This document shows positions 1-12,900 of a stretch of 64,000 nucleotides of DNA, one piece after another. The translations under genes were made by a program, and so were the position numbers. The first letter of the stretch is position 1, and the number at the start of each line of letters is the position of its first letter. The stretch comes from Armigeres subalbatus (taxonomy: Eukaryota > Arthropoda > Insecta > Diptera > Culicidae): assembly GCF_024139115.2 (NCBI RefSeq), contig NC_085141.1, forward strand, positions 406,745,612 through 406,809,611. Direction: 5' to 3'. The notes below the pieces were generated by a model. That model was not told where the DNA came from and ran no database searches. It saw only the letters and a program-made list of their open reading frames with translations.

Positions 1-1404
1 AAACTTGTGATAATTTCGAATTCTGTCCCTTTTTTCTTAGTTGTGGATCTTTACGCTTTGGAAGAAGTCTTATTTCGGCCGGAGATACGGGTTTGACATC
101 ATAACTTGAAGATTCATATGCGTACTCTTGCCCCACCGGTTCCTGCGTACTTTTACCCCACAGTCCCAAAAATTATTCAAGTAATGGTTTTGACTTCTTG
201 GAAAACCAACCGGATTGGTGTTCTGTACCATAAAATACTCTATACAATAGGTTATCGAAATGGTATAATGTTCACCTGATTGAACGTATATATGGTAATG
301 AAATACTAGTTGCGGAAATCCAATTATTTTTAGCAAAATGACCAAAAAGTTATCTAACTCAATATCTCCCTTGTTGTTTATTCAAATCGTTTACAATTAC
401 ACATGATAAACCTGTCAAACTGATGCAGTGCTACTAGTTTATCTTTTTTTATTACTTCAAAAAATCAAAAACGTACTCTTACCCCACGCGCACTCTTGCC
501 CCACTCTACTCTATGGGTTATGGGTTATTGGGTTATTGTGCCATTTCATGGGCAGCAGAGACTATTTCCAAGGGCTTGACGATCCCTCCCCAGGCCATCT
601 GCGAGTTGTGGGGCTTGGATGTGGTGGGGTTTGTTAAATTCCTATAAAAAGCTGCATGTATTCGCAAGTTGGCCCCACCAAAGCGACCGGGACATAAAAC
701 AGACCTGACACGACGGCCCTCCGATGAGACAGGAGGTTTGCGCAGGCCCAATAAGCCGTCTGGAAAACCAATAAATACGAGTAATATAAGAGATAATACA
801 ACTCGATAAAATCGGCAAAGACCCAGGCGACGAATAAAGGATCACGATATCATTGGTATACACCGCGACTCGTCATCAGGGATCGCGATATTTCGGAGCA
901 ACAACTCGTAGTCTAGCTCTCCGGGTTCGAGATGATCAACGCGCATCGTACGGTACATGGAGCAGAAAGATTCTCCAGAGAATCGCGGCATTGTGGACGG
1001 AATATTACGCACGGGATCGAGAAACCGATACGGATGCTATGGCTCGCGGGCGAATTCAACAAATTTATTTTTGTTCAAGAATATTCGACTGGTCTTGAAG
1101 ATCTGAACCGCATGAAATTCCCTAATTATTTACAAATTCGCGTACTCACTCTAGAACACTCGTTCCGCGTTTTTTCTCAGAATAGTGTATACTGTTGCCA
1201 CTCTACCAATTTTTTTTTAAACCGCACACGAAATATAAACTCTCACCAGCTTTGTACGAACTATTATGTGTGAGGGTAACTAGCCCTGGGTGAATTTTAA
1301 ATTAAATTGAGAGAAAATGCGATTTTCGCGAAAGCTCCCCCGCACCTCGGAAGAAAAAATATTCGGTGAATATTTTTACTTGCTGGGAAACTCCTAGGAT
1401 TTTA
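1..1404. other. Intronic or intergenic sequence, partly internal region of a minus-strand LTR element
   Basis: No coding region was recognised. The first 520 bases carry the motif CTCTTGCCCCAC or a close variant four times in the same orientation (near 124, 147, 475 and 491), which suggests a dispersed mosquito repeat. From about 860 to 1404 the sequence would be the leader or internal region of an LTR element read on the minus strand, judged only from the primer-binding-like site next to it. The open frames here are short and match nothing known to me. Confidence 0.3.
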
Positions 1405-1415
1405 GTTGGGCGCCA
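1405..1415 (-). other. Primer-binding site, tRNA-Lys type
   Basis: On the minus strand these 11 bases read TGGCGCCCAAC, the start of the tRNA-Lys-complementary primer site used by gypsy-type LTR elements. The match stops after 11 bases. It sits two bases inside a putative LTR boundary (TGTAAT at 1418), the spacing expected of a primer site. Confidence 0.5.
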
Positions 1416-1417
1416 AA

Positions 1418-2054
1418 TGTAATACTCTACATCAGTATTGTTCTGAATAATAAAGGTCAACTCGCGTTAAACGCTATATCGATGTGTCCAGGATCGTATC
1501 GACAACAGCAGTAGCAACCGAACCGTTGGTGTACTCGGATCGATCCTCGAAAACTAACTCTCGTTGCGTCGCGATGTTCGAGTGTGTAAATAGTCGAAAA
1601 AAAAACAATACGTATTAGATATCGGTACATTAATGGAAAATTTGTAGTGTTAAGTAATGTTTTGTTTCTCGTAGTTCAATATTATACGTTGGTTTGTTGT
1701 TATCGGAAAAGCATGCAATTTTCTCGATTAGTTCATAGTGTTTAATGGTAGTAATTAAAAAAAAGAGAAGAAATCTCGTGATGTGTTTGATGCAAGAAAT
1801 GTTTATACTGAGCCCGTGGTATCGGTCGATTGAATTATCAGTTGTTATCTTGGACGCACCAGCTTTGCCGGATAAATATGTGGGAGTGTAAGATGCGGAA
1901 AAAGAAATATATGATATCTCTTTTTCTGCCCAGTCACGGGGGAATTGTAACATTGCAAGTTCCAAAACAGTGGAGAAAAGTTATATTGCGATTTTCACTA
2001 TTTGGATAGTGTGTGGGAACGGAGGTATGGTTTTAGAACCCTATTACGCGGGCA
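1418..2054 (-). mobile_element. Putative 5' LTR of a gypsy-type element (far end approximate)
   Basis: The inner boundary is set by the primer site at 1405-1415 and by an LTR-style terminus TGTAAT at 1418. The element would be transcribed leftwards, so its coding part lies outside the window. The outer boundary is a guess: a CA dinucleotide at 2053-2054 fits but no target duplication can be tested. Short open frames inside show no known domain. Confidence 0.35.
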
Positions 2055-3270
2055 TGTGCTACCAACCAATGGGGACGACAAACTCCCTAACAGATGGCGC
2101 TTGTTGGTAGCTGGGTGACAGCACAGGGAACGGAAGCCGGGAAATGACGCGACGAATGTCGAGAATGGGGAGCACAGAGCTGTATGATGAGATGACTGTA
2201 TGGGTGGGGACAGAAGACTCGGGAGATAGATGGTTTTCGAGAGTTGGATGAGAAGCCTCGTGGAGAACGGTTAGTTTTTGTGCAACAGAAGAGCCAATAA
2301 GAGCCGGTTTAAAAAACGCGCGGGTAATTTTACGTGAAGGACTGAAGGACAGTGTTAGTCCTTAAGGACAGTTTGGTCCTAAGTTCGAGATTCGGCCAAT
2401 CGAGTGGCCACAACATGTTGCGGTTTTCGCCTATCATTCTGGCCGCCTACTCGTCACGCCGACAGTGTGACCGCTTTCCCGGTCCGTTCCGTCAGCGCCA
2501 TCGACCGTTTCCCCGCTGGCCCGGCTATTGCCGCCATTGCGATTACCGTTGATCCTGCCCGTCGTCTAGCAAACCTGATGGCCGATCTATTGCCGGTCTC
2601 GCTATTTTCGCCGCTCCTGCCAAGCCACCATTGCCATCGCGATTGTCGCTGACCCAGCGCGTCGCCCGGTGAGCCTCGCTATTTTCGCCGCTCCTGCCAA
2701 GCCACCATTGCCATCGCGATTGTCGCTGACCCAGCGCGTCGCCCGCTATACGCGTTGTTCGATCCACCGGTCAAGCTATCGTCGCCATCGTGATTTTCCC
2801 GAATCCTACCCATCGATCAGCAAGCCTGCTGGCCAATTACCGTCGCCATCGCCATTCTTGTCCCGCTATCAAGCCTGCAAAGCTAGAACCGCCATCGCGA
2901 TTGTCGCTGAGCCGGTGCGTCGGGCAGCCAGCCTGCTAGCCTCTAGTTGCCGTCGATATCGCCATTCTCGCCGTGCTATCAGTCGTTCACCGCCCTAACC
3001 AGCGTTCTATACCCAGCCTATCAAGATACCGTACCATCACGATACTCACCGATCCGGCCCGTCGTTCCGTCATCATTGGACCCCAACCGTCAAGGCTAGC
3101 GTAACCAACAGCAGTCCCACCGGATTGCTGTCATCGCCAAGTTTGCCAGTCTAGTCAGCGATTACACTGTGGTTTACAGAATTAGCGCTTCCAGACATCG
3201 TTTCCGAGTGAGTAAATAAAGTTTGCAAAACTAACCTCCAATTCCGTTGCTAACCAGATCCGAAAGTCTC
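2055..3270. other. CpG-rich tract, possibly a second LTR or promoter-containing region
   Basis: This tract is much richer in CG dinucleotides than its surroundings, especially 2430-3000. It holds a TATA-like TTTAAAA in front of a GGACAGTGTTAGTCC-type stretch near 2310-2365, and an AATAAA signal near 3216. TG and CA termini near 2055 and 3258 would make it an LTR of about 1.2 kb. I could not find a convincing primer site after it. Open frames here are low-complexity CGCCATCGC-type repeats, not a recognisable protein. Confidence 0.3.
2599..2752. repeat. Tandem duplication, 77-bp unit, two copies
   Basis: The stretch starting TCGCTATTTTCGCCGCTCC at 2599 recurs almost unchanged at 2676, giving a 77-base period. 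Both copies contain GCCATCGCGATTGTCGCTGA. Weaker relatives of the same motif continue to about 2970, so the tract grew by local duplication. Confidence 0.8.
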
Positions 3271-3441
3271 CCCGCTTCCTCAAAACGACCCTGGGACTCG
3301 AGGACCAAAAAGAGACCTTCCGCGCCCACCCCGTTGGCTGCCGTAGGTCAGACCAGTGGCCTGGGGTTTTAATCGGATTCCCCTTCTGGGTTCCGGACCG
3401 AAATCCTCGAGGGCTGGGAGCCGTACCAGTAGAGTATAACA

Positions 3442-3720
3442 GAAGTTAAACGATTTACAATGATATGGAAATGCTAATATCATCTTCCAAACTTGGACGT
3501 ACATGTTCATGATAGAATTAGAGGCGAAAGTATAGAATTGATAGTTCCGTTAGGATACAGCAGGCATGAAGAATGTTTTTATATAAGTCGATTTGAAAGC
3601 GAGCGGAGGGCAATATTTGTGTTGGCACATATCACACGACCTAATTCTATCATGAACATGTACGTCCAAGTTTGCAAGATGATATTAGCATTTCCATATC
3701 ATTGTAAATCGTTTAACTTC
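3442..3720. repeat. Inverted-repeat element with 80-bp arms
   Basis: Arms 3442-3521 and 3641-3720 are near-perfect reverse complements; the outer ends read GAAGTTAAAC and GTTTAACTTC. The 119-base spacer includes TTTATATAAGTCGATTTG. The spacer plus most of one arm recurs inverted at 7112-7275, so this is a dispersed MITE-like family. No clear target duplication was seen. Confidence 0.8.
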
Positions 3721-4593
3721 ACGTAGAAGTAACACACACGAAATCATTAATTCTCGGGAACTTTTTCAAATCGGCGTATGTAACATTTCGATCAAGCTGA
3801 GAAAATGAGCTTGGAAGTTTTCAGATTTCATTTTTATTCCTATTTAGAAACTAATTATTTTTATTGCAATTGAATACACCTCAACGATACATTATGAAAA
3901 GGTTCATCGTCACTGACTCTGAAATCTGCACTGCGTGTGAACATTCCAGTTATTTTGATAAAAATATATGTTACAACGTTCTGCAACAGATAAATCACAT
4001 ACGTCGTTTTGATACGTCAGCATGACCGAGGTCATGCTACTTTCGTCGAAATGTTACGCTGCTCCGTACTCTGCATTGTTGATACGTCGAAATGTTGCGT
4101 CAAGTTGAAACGTTTCACGCACATGCGACAAAAAATTGCAACACTTACAACACGACGTAACAACATTTGCTGCAGAAAAACAACGTAAAATGTTTTTCTT
4201 TACAAAAATCAGAATATTCAAGCAACATGCTTAATTTTGAAATCAGTGATGAAAAAGTACAAGCAAACACACGTTTTAAACTATTTAGTTGTTTGAAAAA
4301 ACTTTTTAAAGTACATTTTCTGCTAAGCGGTGTATGTGCAATATTTTCAACAATGATGTTACACCGTTTTGCAAAAATTGATTTACATTTTTAATAACAC
4401 ATTTTCATGTAGCTTTGAAGATATACACATTTTTAAATGAATTTTATACCATATGCTGTTGAAAACGGGTTTGTTTACAATTTGCGACATACGCCGTTTT
4501 GAAAAAGTACCCGACAATTTAGTGTACTACCCTTGGTGGGGGCATCCATCAATTCAGCTGTTATTGGTCGACGGTACAGCAGCAGTGCCTTTC

Positions 4594-4971
4594 GGGCTCA
4601 TTCACAAATTACATAACGCAAAAAAACACAGATTTGAACCCCCACCCACCTATCCGTGACTTGTTTGTAACATTTCCCTTATACCCACCCACCCCCATCT
4701 GTGACGCATAACGTCTCACTAAAATTTCACAAAAAATATAAATTGTTATTTTTAGTGGACTCTCCTTAACTTCCTTCATAGAACATAATAATACTGTCAA
4801 ATTTGAATTTAATTAGAAATTTCGTGTTTAATATTATTTTATTATCATGAATGTTACCCGTAACAGAACTAAACGAACCCACCCACCCCCTAGACAAACC
4901 GTAACATTTTGTAACGCAATATTGTGTACCCACCCACCCCTTGATGCGTTATGTAATTTGTGAATGAGCCC
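4594..4971. mobile_element. MITE with 27-bp perfect inverted ends and 3-bp duplication
   Basis: Both ends are the same 27 bases in opposite orientation, beginning GGGCTCATTCACAAATTAC. The flanks are TTC on both sides (4591-4593 and 4972-4974), a 3-bp duplication as in PIF/Harbinger-type MITEs. The interior is studded with runs of the CCCACCCACCC type and has no coding capacity. Assignment to Harbinger rests on the 3-bp duplication only. Confidence 0.75.
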
Positions 4972-4993
4972 TTCTCTGCTTTGTTCTCTCCGA

Positions 4994-5548
4994 CCCGATC
5001 AGGAATACATAACAAAATTATAACTCAATTCTATCAATGGTTGTTATTTAAAACAACGTGTGTTATAATTAGATAATTCGATAAAAATATGTCTTCGGCC
5101 AGTTTTATTTCATATCAAAATTATAACAACATTAGTTATGTATATTTACACAAAATAATTGCCTACATTTTTTGATATTGAAAAAAAAAAACGGAGGTAA
5201 TCATCAATCAATAAGTTGAATCAATGTTCGATGTTAATAGCTAGTACAAAGTTAATTGCCTACATTATGGATGGAAATCCGGCGTTGTAGCGTATCACAT
5301 TTTATACGTGATGTAGGCAATTACCATGAAAGTAGATTTTGTCTCTCATAATCATATCAACGGTTGTTATAATGTTGAAATGAAGGTAACAACCTCTGAT
5401 ATAATTATGTTACGGCTAGAGGGAATTTTGATATAATTTTTGTTATTTTAACAACTAACCAGCCAATTTTATAAAACATTTAGTTACATTATTTTTCTGA
5501 AATAAATAACTCCCCTTGTTATAATTTTGTTATGGATTCTTGATCGGG
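4994..5548. mobile_element. MITE with about 30-bp inverted ends
   Basis: The left end reads CCCGATCAGGAATACATAAC and the right end is its near-complement, with the shared core CATAACAAAATTATAAC. The interior is AT-rich and full of further GTTATAATTTTGTTAT-like segments. It also contains GCCTACATTATGG and its partial complement, perhaps a still smaller element inside. No confident target duplication. Confidence 0.65.
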
Positions 5549-5906
5549 GAGGCAGCCAAGTTGGTTGCGACGAGACGGACGCAATGAGAAAGCAGAACTG
5601 TGCAATAAAAATCATATTCGACTAAATGCTGATGTCATATTAGAAATTTGGAGACAGTACTCGTCGATAGCAAATCCTTCCGCACGCGATGGCATATGAG
5701 CAAGTCAAACCACCTTCCTTTTGCCAGTGGAGATATAGGGTAAATCACTACTTGGGCCTATGGACCCGGTTCCCGGCTCACTGCACAGAAAACTAATGAT
5801 TTATACTGTTTGGAAGCCGTAGGTTTATGATTGATAATTTTTAAAAAGTCTCCCATTTATCTTGCACAATACTCAATATTTATCAACCACTTGCTTTACT
5901 CCTAAT

Positions 5907-6043
5907 CAGGGCCGGATTTATGGGGGCCAGGGGGCCATGGCCCAGGCCCCACAAATCTTATGTACCAAAACCCACCTTTTTGTACATTTTGGGGCCCCAC
6001 ATACCGTCGGCCCCAGGGCCCCTTTCGGCTAAATCCGGTCCTG
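5907..6043. mobile_element. Non-autonomous hAT MITE, 137 bp
   Basis: The ends read CAGGGCCGGATTTA and TAAATCCGGTCCTG, inverted repeats with one mismatch. The element is flanked by a perfect 8-bp direct repeat CTCCTAAT at 5899-5906 and 6044-6051, the hAT signature. The interior is G/C-run rich and non-coding. Confidence 0.9.
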
Positions 6044-7111
6044 CTCCTAATTGATCCAATTGTAGAAAAGAAAAATATAGATTTCAAAATTTCGCTCTCC
6101 GTTGCCACACCACTGAGCCTGAGTGATTCTTTCACTTTAACAAAACAGTATCATCAAATCATAAACCCCCCCCCCCAGAGCCAACATTTTTAGAAAAAAA
6201 ATTTTTTTTGCAAAAAAAAATTGTTCAGAAACCCCCCCCCCCCCCCAGACCAATTTTCTGGCTACGCCACTGCATCAAATAAACACATACCTAAAAGTCG
6301 TCACAGTGTTCGATACAACCATTGCTTGATGCTGTTAATCACCACACAATAATTATAAACAAACGCACTTCAATTCTTCCTATTTGATCGTTTCACTAGA
6401 ACTTATTTAAACATATTAGAATACATTTTAGAATGTATCCTCAAACCGAACAAATAATCACCTCGGCCTAAAAATTTCTAGCCGCACCGTGCTGCCAAAA
6501 GGCCAGGAGTATGAAAATGATCCTTTATCGTTAATAGGAAAACTGTCTAATACGTTGACGCTATCATGTTATTTATAATTCTCTCGATTTCAAAAGGTGA
6601 AAAAAATATTGGTTTTTAAGTATTTGGAAGAAATTTTGATGAGTAAATATATCTTCTCAACCAAATAAAAATGATTATGAATAATACCATCTGGCATCTT
6701 GTTGTCGTGTAACGTGCATGTTTTTGTTTACGTCGCATTTTCTACCGTCCCGAGAGAGAATGAGAATAAAATGTTGAGAGATTGAGTGAAACTTTGCTTA
6801 GGCCGGGAACTGGTTTTTTGTATGCCGGAATGGGAATCGCTATGACTGAAATGAGTGCTGCACCTCGTTAATTTAAATCAAATAAAAGCTTTTTTGAACG
6901 ATATTTAGCACGAATAGCTATTTTTTAAGCAGAAGTCAACCCCATTGCAGTATTATACAGCCCACAAAGTTCAGGAAAAGTTGCTTCTTGTCATAAATAT
7001 CAATAAAATAATGCAGTCGTACGCATGTTAGGCCGGGAATGGGGTAAGAATCCCTATCAGCTTCCACACTGATATTCTTCCCTCCCCCTTCATACGGGAG
7101 CTCGTGTGATA
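6044..7111. other. AT-rich sequence without recognised gene
   Basis: Two long cytosine runs (about 6167-6178 and 6232-6247) lie around poly-A/poly-T stretches near 6190-6225, followed by GGCTACGCCACTG, a phrase common at insect transposon ends. From 6270 to 7111 I see no gene or clear repeat. Confidence 0.4.
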
Positions 7112-7275
7112 TGTGCCATTACAAATATTGCCCTCCGCTCGCTTTCAAATCGACTTCTATAAAAACATTCTTCATGCCTGCTGTATCCTAACGGAACTAT
7201 CAATTCTATACTTTCGCCTCTAATTCTATCATGAACATGTACGTCCAAGTTTGGAAGATGATATTAGCATTTCCA
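7112..7275. repeat. Second, inverted copy of the 3442-3720 element (partial)
   Basis: This is the reverse complement of the spacer and part of one arm of the element at 3442-3720, from TCGTGTGATATGTGCC to GATATTAGCATTTCC. Similarity stops abruptly at 7275, leaving a copy with a missing arm. Confidence 0.85.
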
Positions 7276-8815
7276 AAAAAATACGGCACCAATTTCATCG
7301 CTTTTAGATCAACTTTTTATTGCTTTGTTTATAATGGGATGCACATCGGAGCCATGAGATAAAATCAATGAGCAGTTCCCCTACTACAAAATTGAAAATA
7401 ATTTTTATTGATAAATTGTCATAATAAATTTTTGTTATTAACTTTCTCGTAAAACTAAACCAAATTTACGTGCAATTAATGTAAAATGGCACCTGGACAG
7501 AGATTACTTTTTAGTCCAGTTGGGTAGATACATGTATATTCTGCAGTTTCTATATGGAATGATAATTTACGGTCCGTTTTTCCCCTATTTTAACAAAAAT
7601 AATAATTAAGTGTGCAACATTTTTAAGACTAATTTTGAAATTTAACAGCTTCACCTTCCAAACCGATAGCCCGAAGGTTATATACCGATCGACTCAGCTC
7701 GACAAACCGAGATGATGTCTGTGCATTTCGTGGCTTCATCATGAGTAGAATCGCAGGAGAAACACCGATCACTGGCCCACTAATACTTGTGACAGATATA
7801 TGATGCGGAAATCACTGTACAGCATAAAATCATATATCTGTCACCCAGAATCACGGTGGTATTACCCAAGCAATGATGATTCTACGCTGATACGTACCCT
7901 GCTCTGCGCCCGTTGTATACAACGCTACAGGTACAGCACAAAGAAAATTTGAATGCAAGCGACCAATGAACGTTTACGTCGGCGATATATTTGTATATTC
8001 CATTTTTATTAAAACTACTTATTTTACAAATTTATATCACTAAATTTACTAAATGATTTGTTCAGTAGGCATATATTTATAAAAATATTGTAACTGTTTG
8101 TCCTGGTTCTATATAATCATTTTCTTTTGCCATTATCAGCTTTTTAAATTCTGAGTTTAAAACAAGTTTTGAACGCTGATCTTTTTTCTTAGTTTGTTGT
8201 AATTATTTATTATAAAAAGGAAACGTCAACATATTTTCTATTTATATCTGAACTAATTGTTTCCGAACAATTAAATGATTGACATCACGTACAAGAACAC
8301 TTCTAAAGTGTTTTATATTTAATTATCGATCAAAAAGGAAGATTTTTTTGTGTAAGTAATACTTAACAGCACAGATAAATCCAACAATCCTTTTATTAAT
8401 TTTAACATGAAGTGTCCACTGTCCAGACGTCTCGGATAATGCAGGACAGTCCCGGACTCAGCCTGCTTGACCCGAATTGCCCGGAAAATGTCATGCATTC
8501 CCACATGTTATGGATAAGTTATGGAATTCGTAAGAAATCGGATTCAAAAAAATGGTCTAGATCCGAAAAACCAGAAGAACTTGGAGAATGGAGGTTTAAA
8601 TAATTTTGAGAATCATTTCCGTATATGTACTGAAAAATCAATAAAAGTTGAAATAATGTGTCAAACTCTGAATAACGAAATCTAAGGAATCTGAAGTAGT
8701 TGAGATGGTTTAAAGAATGTGGGAATATTAAGAATTTGTAAGATTTACGGAGTTAAACGTATCTGAAGATATTCTGTAAAGTTTAGATCATGACAATGAT
8801 TCAATCGAAGCTCTA

Positions 8816-9986
8816 CACACTTAAATCATTTTTCCGAAGACGGCAAAAAAAAAATCGCCGAGAATCCAACAGCTGAGATCTCGGCAAAAATCTCGGTGAA
8901 AGTTCAAATTACCGACTGGTCGTAAATTGTGCGAAACCCCCAACTGTCAAAATTTACCGAACTGTTCGTAAATGGTTCACCGATCTGCTCGGTAATGTTT
9001 TACAACATCTCAGTACAATGTTTTGCTGAAATTCAGTAAATGATTAGTTTGTTTATTTTCATTGCTATTTGAAGTAAATAAATTGAAATGCAAACTCAAA
9101 TATTTTCGAGCGTTTGTACACATGTGATCATAAATATATTTCGATTTATTTTCATATGTCGTTAACACTCACAATTTTCTCCCAAATTTTCACTGGAATT
9201 ATGAAAATGAAGCAAATTGTCCGAACTATATGATGTTAGTATACCTTTACGATAAGTATTCAGGAATACGCTTCATAAAAAATCTCAATCCAGTTGAAAA
9301 CCCAAAAACAGCTATAGGGAGTTATAAATTTCTCTTCAATATTACATAAAACTTATCTGATGCGCGGTGTAGCTTCGATAAATAAAAATGGCGTCGTCAC
9401 TTTTAAAAATAGTACTATAGCTTTCATCTTGATGGAAAAATTATATATTAACGGTGATTCCGACGGAAATCCTTTCCAATTTTTGAACAAAAATGTACAT
9501 CACGTCTGTAGTTTGGTATGATTCCTCCAATCTCATATTCAGCACAATCTGCAGCTGCCTTATACAAATATGTTCCTTGGGTAACCTTTGTGGAGCCTCG
9601 TTTTGGAGTTTCATCGAAATTTGTGAATTTGCTTAAATAAAATATTATAGTTATCATTTAATTTGTTGTGTTTTTTTCAATGTTTTGCTTACCAAAAGAA
9701 GTTTTCCAAAAGCATCTATGTGTGCTTGAAATAAAATAATTTCAACTCAAATTTTTTCGCCAAACACGTGTGATGTCTAAGTTTATTTTTTGACAGATGA
9801 GCTTTACCGAAATCCGGTGAGATTTAAAGTTTACCGATCATGGCTGCAAATTTTATTACCGAGTGATTGCAATCAACATGAAGTACCAAATTTCGTCAAA
9901 ATTCAACGAGATTTCAGTCAAAGCAAACTTTGCCGACCATGTTCGTTGTTTTATTTTACCGAAATAAAATTTCGCTTTTAAGTGTG
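8816..9986. mobile_element. Tc1/mariner-like non-autonomous element inserted in the left foldback arm
   Basis: The ends read CACACTTAAA and TTTAAGTGTG, flanked on both sides by TA (8814-8815 and 9987-9988). The matching position in the right arm (near 11461-11467) lacks this 1.17 kb, so an empty site is available in the same window. Near both ends the motif TTACCGA and variants recur, possible transposase-binding subterminal repeats. No long open frame. Confidence 0.85.
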
Positions 9987-12900
9987 TAGTATGTATCTAA
10001 AAACATGGGATATCAAAAAATGAGAAAAATCATTTTGGAGTATCCTTAAATCTGCAAAGATCTACAAATCTACAAAGTCAGGAAAACGTCTTCAAAATCC
10101 GAAGAATGCGAAAATGCACAGTGATTGTTCAGACTGAACATATTTTGTAAGACAACGGACAATGCCTGGTAGACTGGTGAAGAATATTTTGCATATCGAA
10201 GAGTTTCCACGATTGGAGCGGAAATCGAACCCTCACCTCATAACAACACAATTTATATCGAGTTTATATGTAAATGAGCAGTTAGTATTCACTGGTTGTT
10301 GTAAATTGAGGGAAGAAAAGACTCTTTTCTTTTTAGGAAATTTAGGCGTTTTCTTAAGTGATTTGGGGCGTAAATAGGGATTTTGCGTTTTTTGTCAATC
10401 CCAATAATCATAATAAAGCGGTACATATTGGTAAAATAATTTTGATAATGACAAATTTACTTTGTTAGCAATTTTACAGATAGTAGTGTTTCTTTACATA
10501 AATCTAAAATTCCCCAAGTGTGTTTCGAACAACAATAAAAATGTTTAAAATAATCACCAAAAGGCCGGATTTCAACGAAATATTTATTTAATATGTACTT
10601 AGAGGCTATGCAAAAATGGTAAATGTATTTTTATTATTTTGTTAGAAAATCTATATATGTAACGCAGATAATACGATAGTAACACAGCGAATGGTGAAAA
10701 AATATGTGTGTCATCCTGCTGCTGTATGCGTACAACATGATACGTGTATCAGTGTACAGAAATCATATGTCTGTCGATAGTAACCCAGGAGGAGTTGTAA
10801 CGTGCAAAACAAGTCCTCTTCAAGTCCAAGTTCAAAACCAAACATTTCCAGAAAAAAACCCAGATTAATCCACCTAGCGGTGATGGCGCCTTTCTCGCGC
10901 AAAAAGGTAATAAATGTAGCCTTTACACTTATACTATCGACAGACATATGATTTCTATACAGTGATACACGTACCATGTTGTACGCGTACAGCAGCGTGA
11001 TGACACACATATTTTTTTTATCATTCGCTGCGTTACTATAGTATTATCTCGTTACATATAGATTTTTTCAACAAAATAATAAAAATTCATTTCCCATTTT
11101 TACCTGACCTGTAAATATATTATAAAAATGTAAATACATATGTATTTCGTTGAAATCCGGCCTTTTGCTGATTATTTTATACATTTACATTACATTAAAA
11201 ATTTTAAAAACGCCTGAGGGTTCGGTTCCCGCTCCAATCGTGGAAAAGTCTTAGATATACAAAATTTTCTTAACGTCTACCAGGCATTGTCCGTTGTCTT
11301 GCAAAATATGTAAGTGTTCAATCTGAACAATCACTATGATTTTTTCCTACTTTGGATTTTGAAGGCGTTTTCCTGACTTTGAGAATTTGTAGATCTTTGC
11401 AGATTCAAGGATACCCCAAAAAGATTTCTCACATTTTCTGATATCCCATTTTTTGGATTCTAGAGCTTCTATTGGATCATTGTCATGACCTTAACTTTAC
11501 AGACACGTTTAACTCCGTAAATCATACAAATTCTTAATATTTCCACATTCTTTAAACCAGGCTAATGACATCCTATTGTTCGCTAAACGCCAGATCGTAG
11601 CCAGGATGTCCCGGGCACTATTTTTTTTTTCATATTGCTTTTCAATGATGACAGCGCCACCCGGGTAATCAAATACTTCAGATGCCGTTATTCAGAGTTT
11701 GACAAATTATTTCAACTTGTTTTTTTCAGTACATATACGGAAATGGCCTGGATTCTCAAAATTATTTAAACCCCCTCTCTCCAAGTTCAGTAGACCCTCT
11801 AGAGAGTCCAAGATTTCTTTTTCTGCTGGTTTTCTGTTGGATCTGGACAAAATTTTTAAATCCAATTTCTTACGAATTCCATAGCTTATCCAGAATTTAC
11901 AGAATCATCATGTGGTAATGCGGGACATTTTCCGGGCAATTCTGATCAAGCAGGCTGAATCTAATATTCTAACATTATTCTAATCTTCTAATATCTTTTT
12001 GATCGATAATCAAATATAAAACACTTAAAAAGTGTTCATGTAGGCGATGAAATATTTATTTATTTGTTGGGAAATAATTAGATCAATTATAAATAGAAAA
12101 TATGTTGACGTTTCCTTTTAATAAGAAATAATTACAAGAAACTAAGAAAAAAGATCAGCGTTCCAAACTTGTCTGAAACTCAGAATTAAAAAAATCTGAT
12201 AATGGCAAAAGAAAATGATTGAACGTCATCAAGTATAACCAGGACAAACAGTTATAATATTTTTATAAATATATGCCTACTGAACAAATCATTTAGTAAG
12301 TTTAGTGAAATGATGTTGCATATAAATTTGTAAAATAAGTAGTTTGAATTAAAATGGAATATACAAATATATCGCCGACGAACAAGTTTATTGGTCGTTT
12401 TCATATTCCAACAAGAAAAAAAAACATTTTTCTTGTTATGTTTTAACGTCAATGATGGGTAGTGACCGCAACCAGATGGCGCCAATGTATGCGTTACTAG
12501 CATTGCTTGCATCAGGGTGGCCAGACCTACCGATTTCTCGGTAGTCCTACCGATTTTTGACTCACCTACCGATTCACAGACGAAGGATCGAAAACTACAG
12601 ATTTTTCAAAAATCCTACCGAGAACTACCGATTTTGAACCCGCCAAACAAAACTATGGTCAACATAGTAATCCTTCTTATAAATGATAATTCCAGTTGAT
12701 TCCCAGACAATTGATTATCAGATTAGTTGAATCTCCAGTGCATACATTAATTTTGTCTTATCTGTCATGATGACATTTTGCATCAAATCCACAGTCCAAT
12801 CCACATGAAGTAGATTAAAGACTCGATCAGAGTGTTAAATAATTATCTTTCGTGTCGCTTGCAATATTACTGCATCTTTGGTAAAGATAATTTGAGGATA

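Noticed and set aside
12252..12512. 86-residue minus-strand open frame
   Set aside because: Lies in the AT-rich foldback arm and is not preserved in the other arm.
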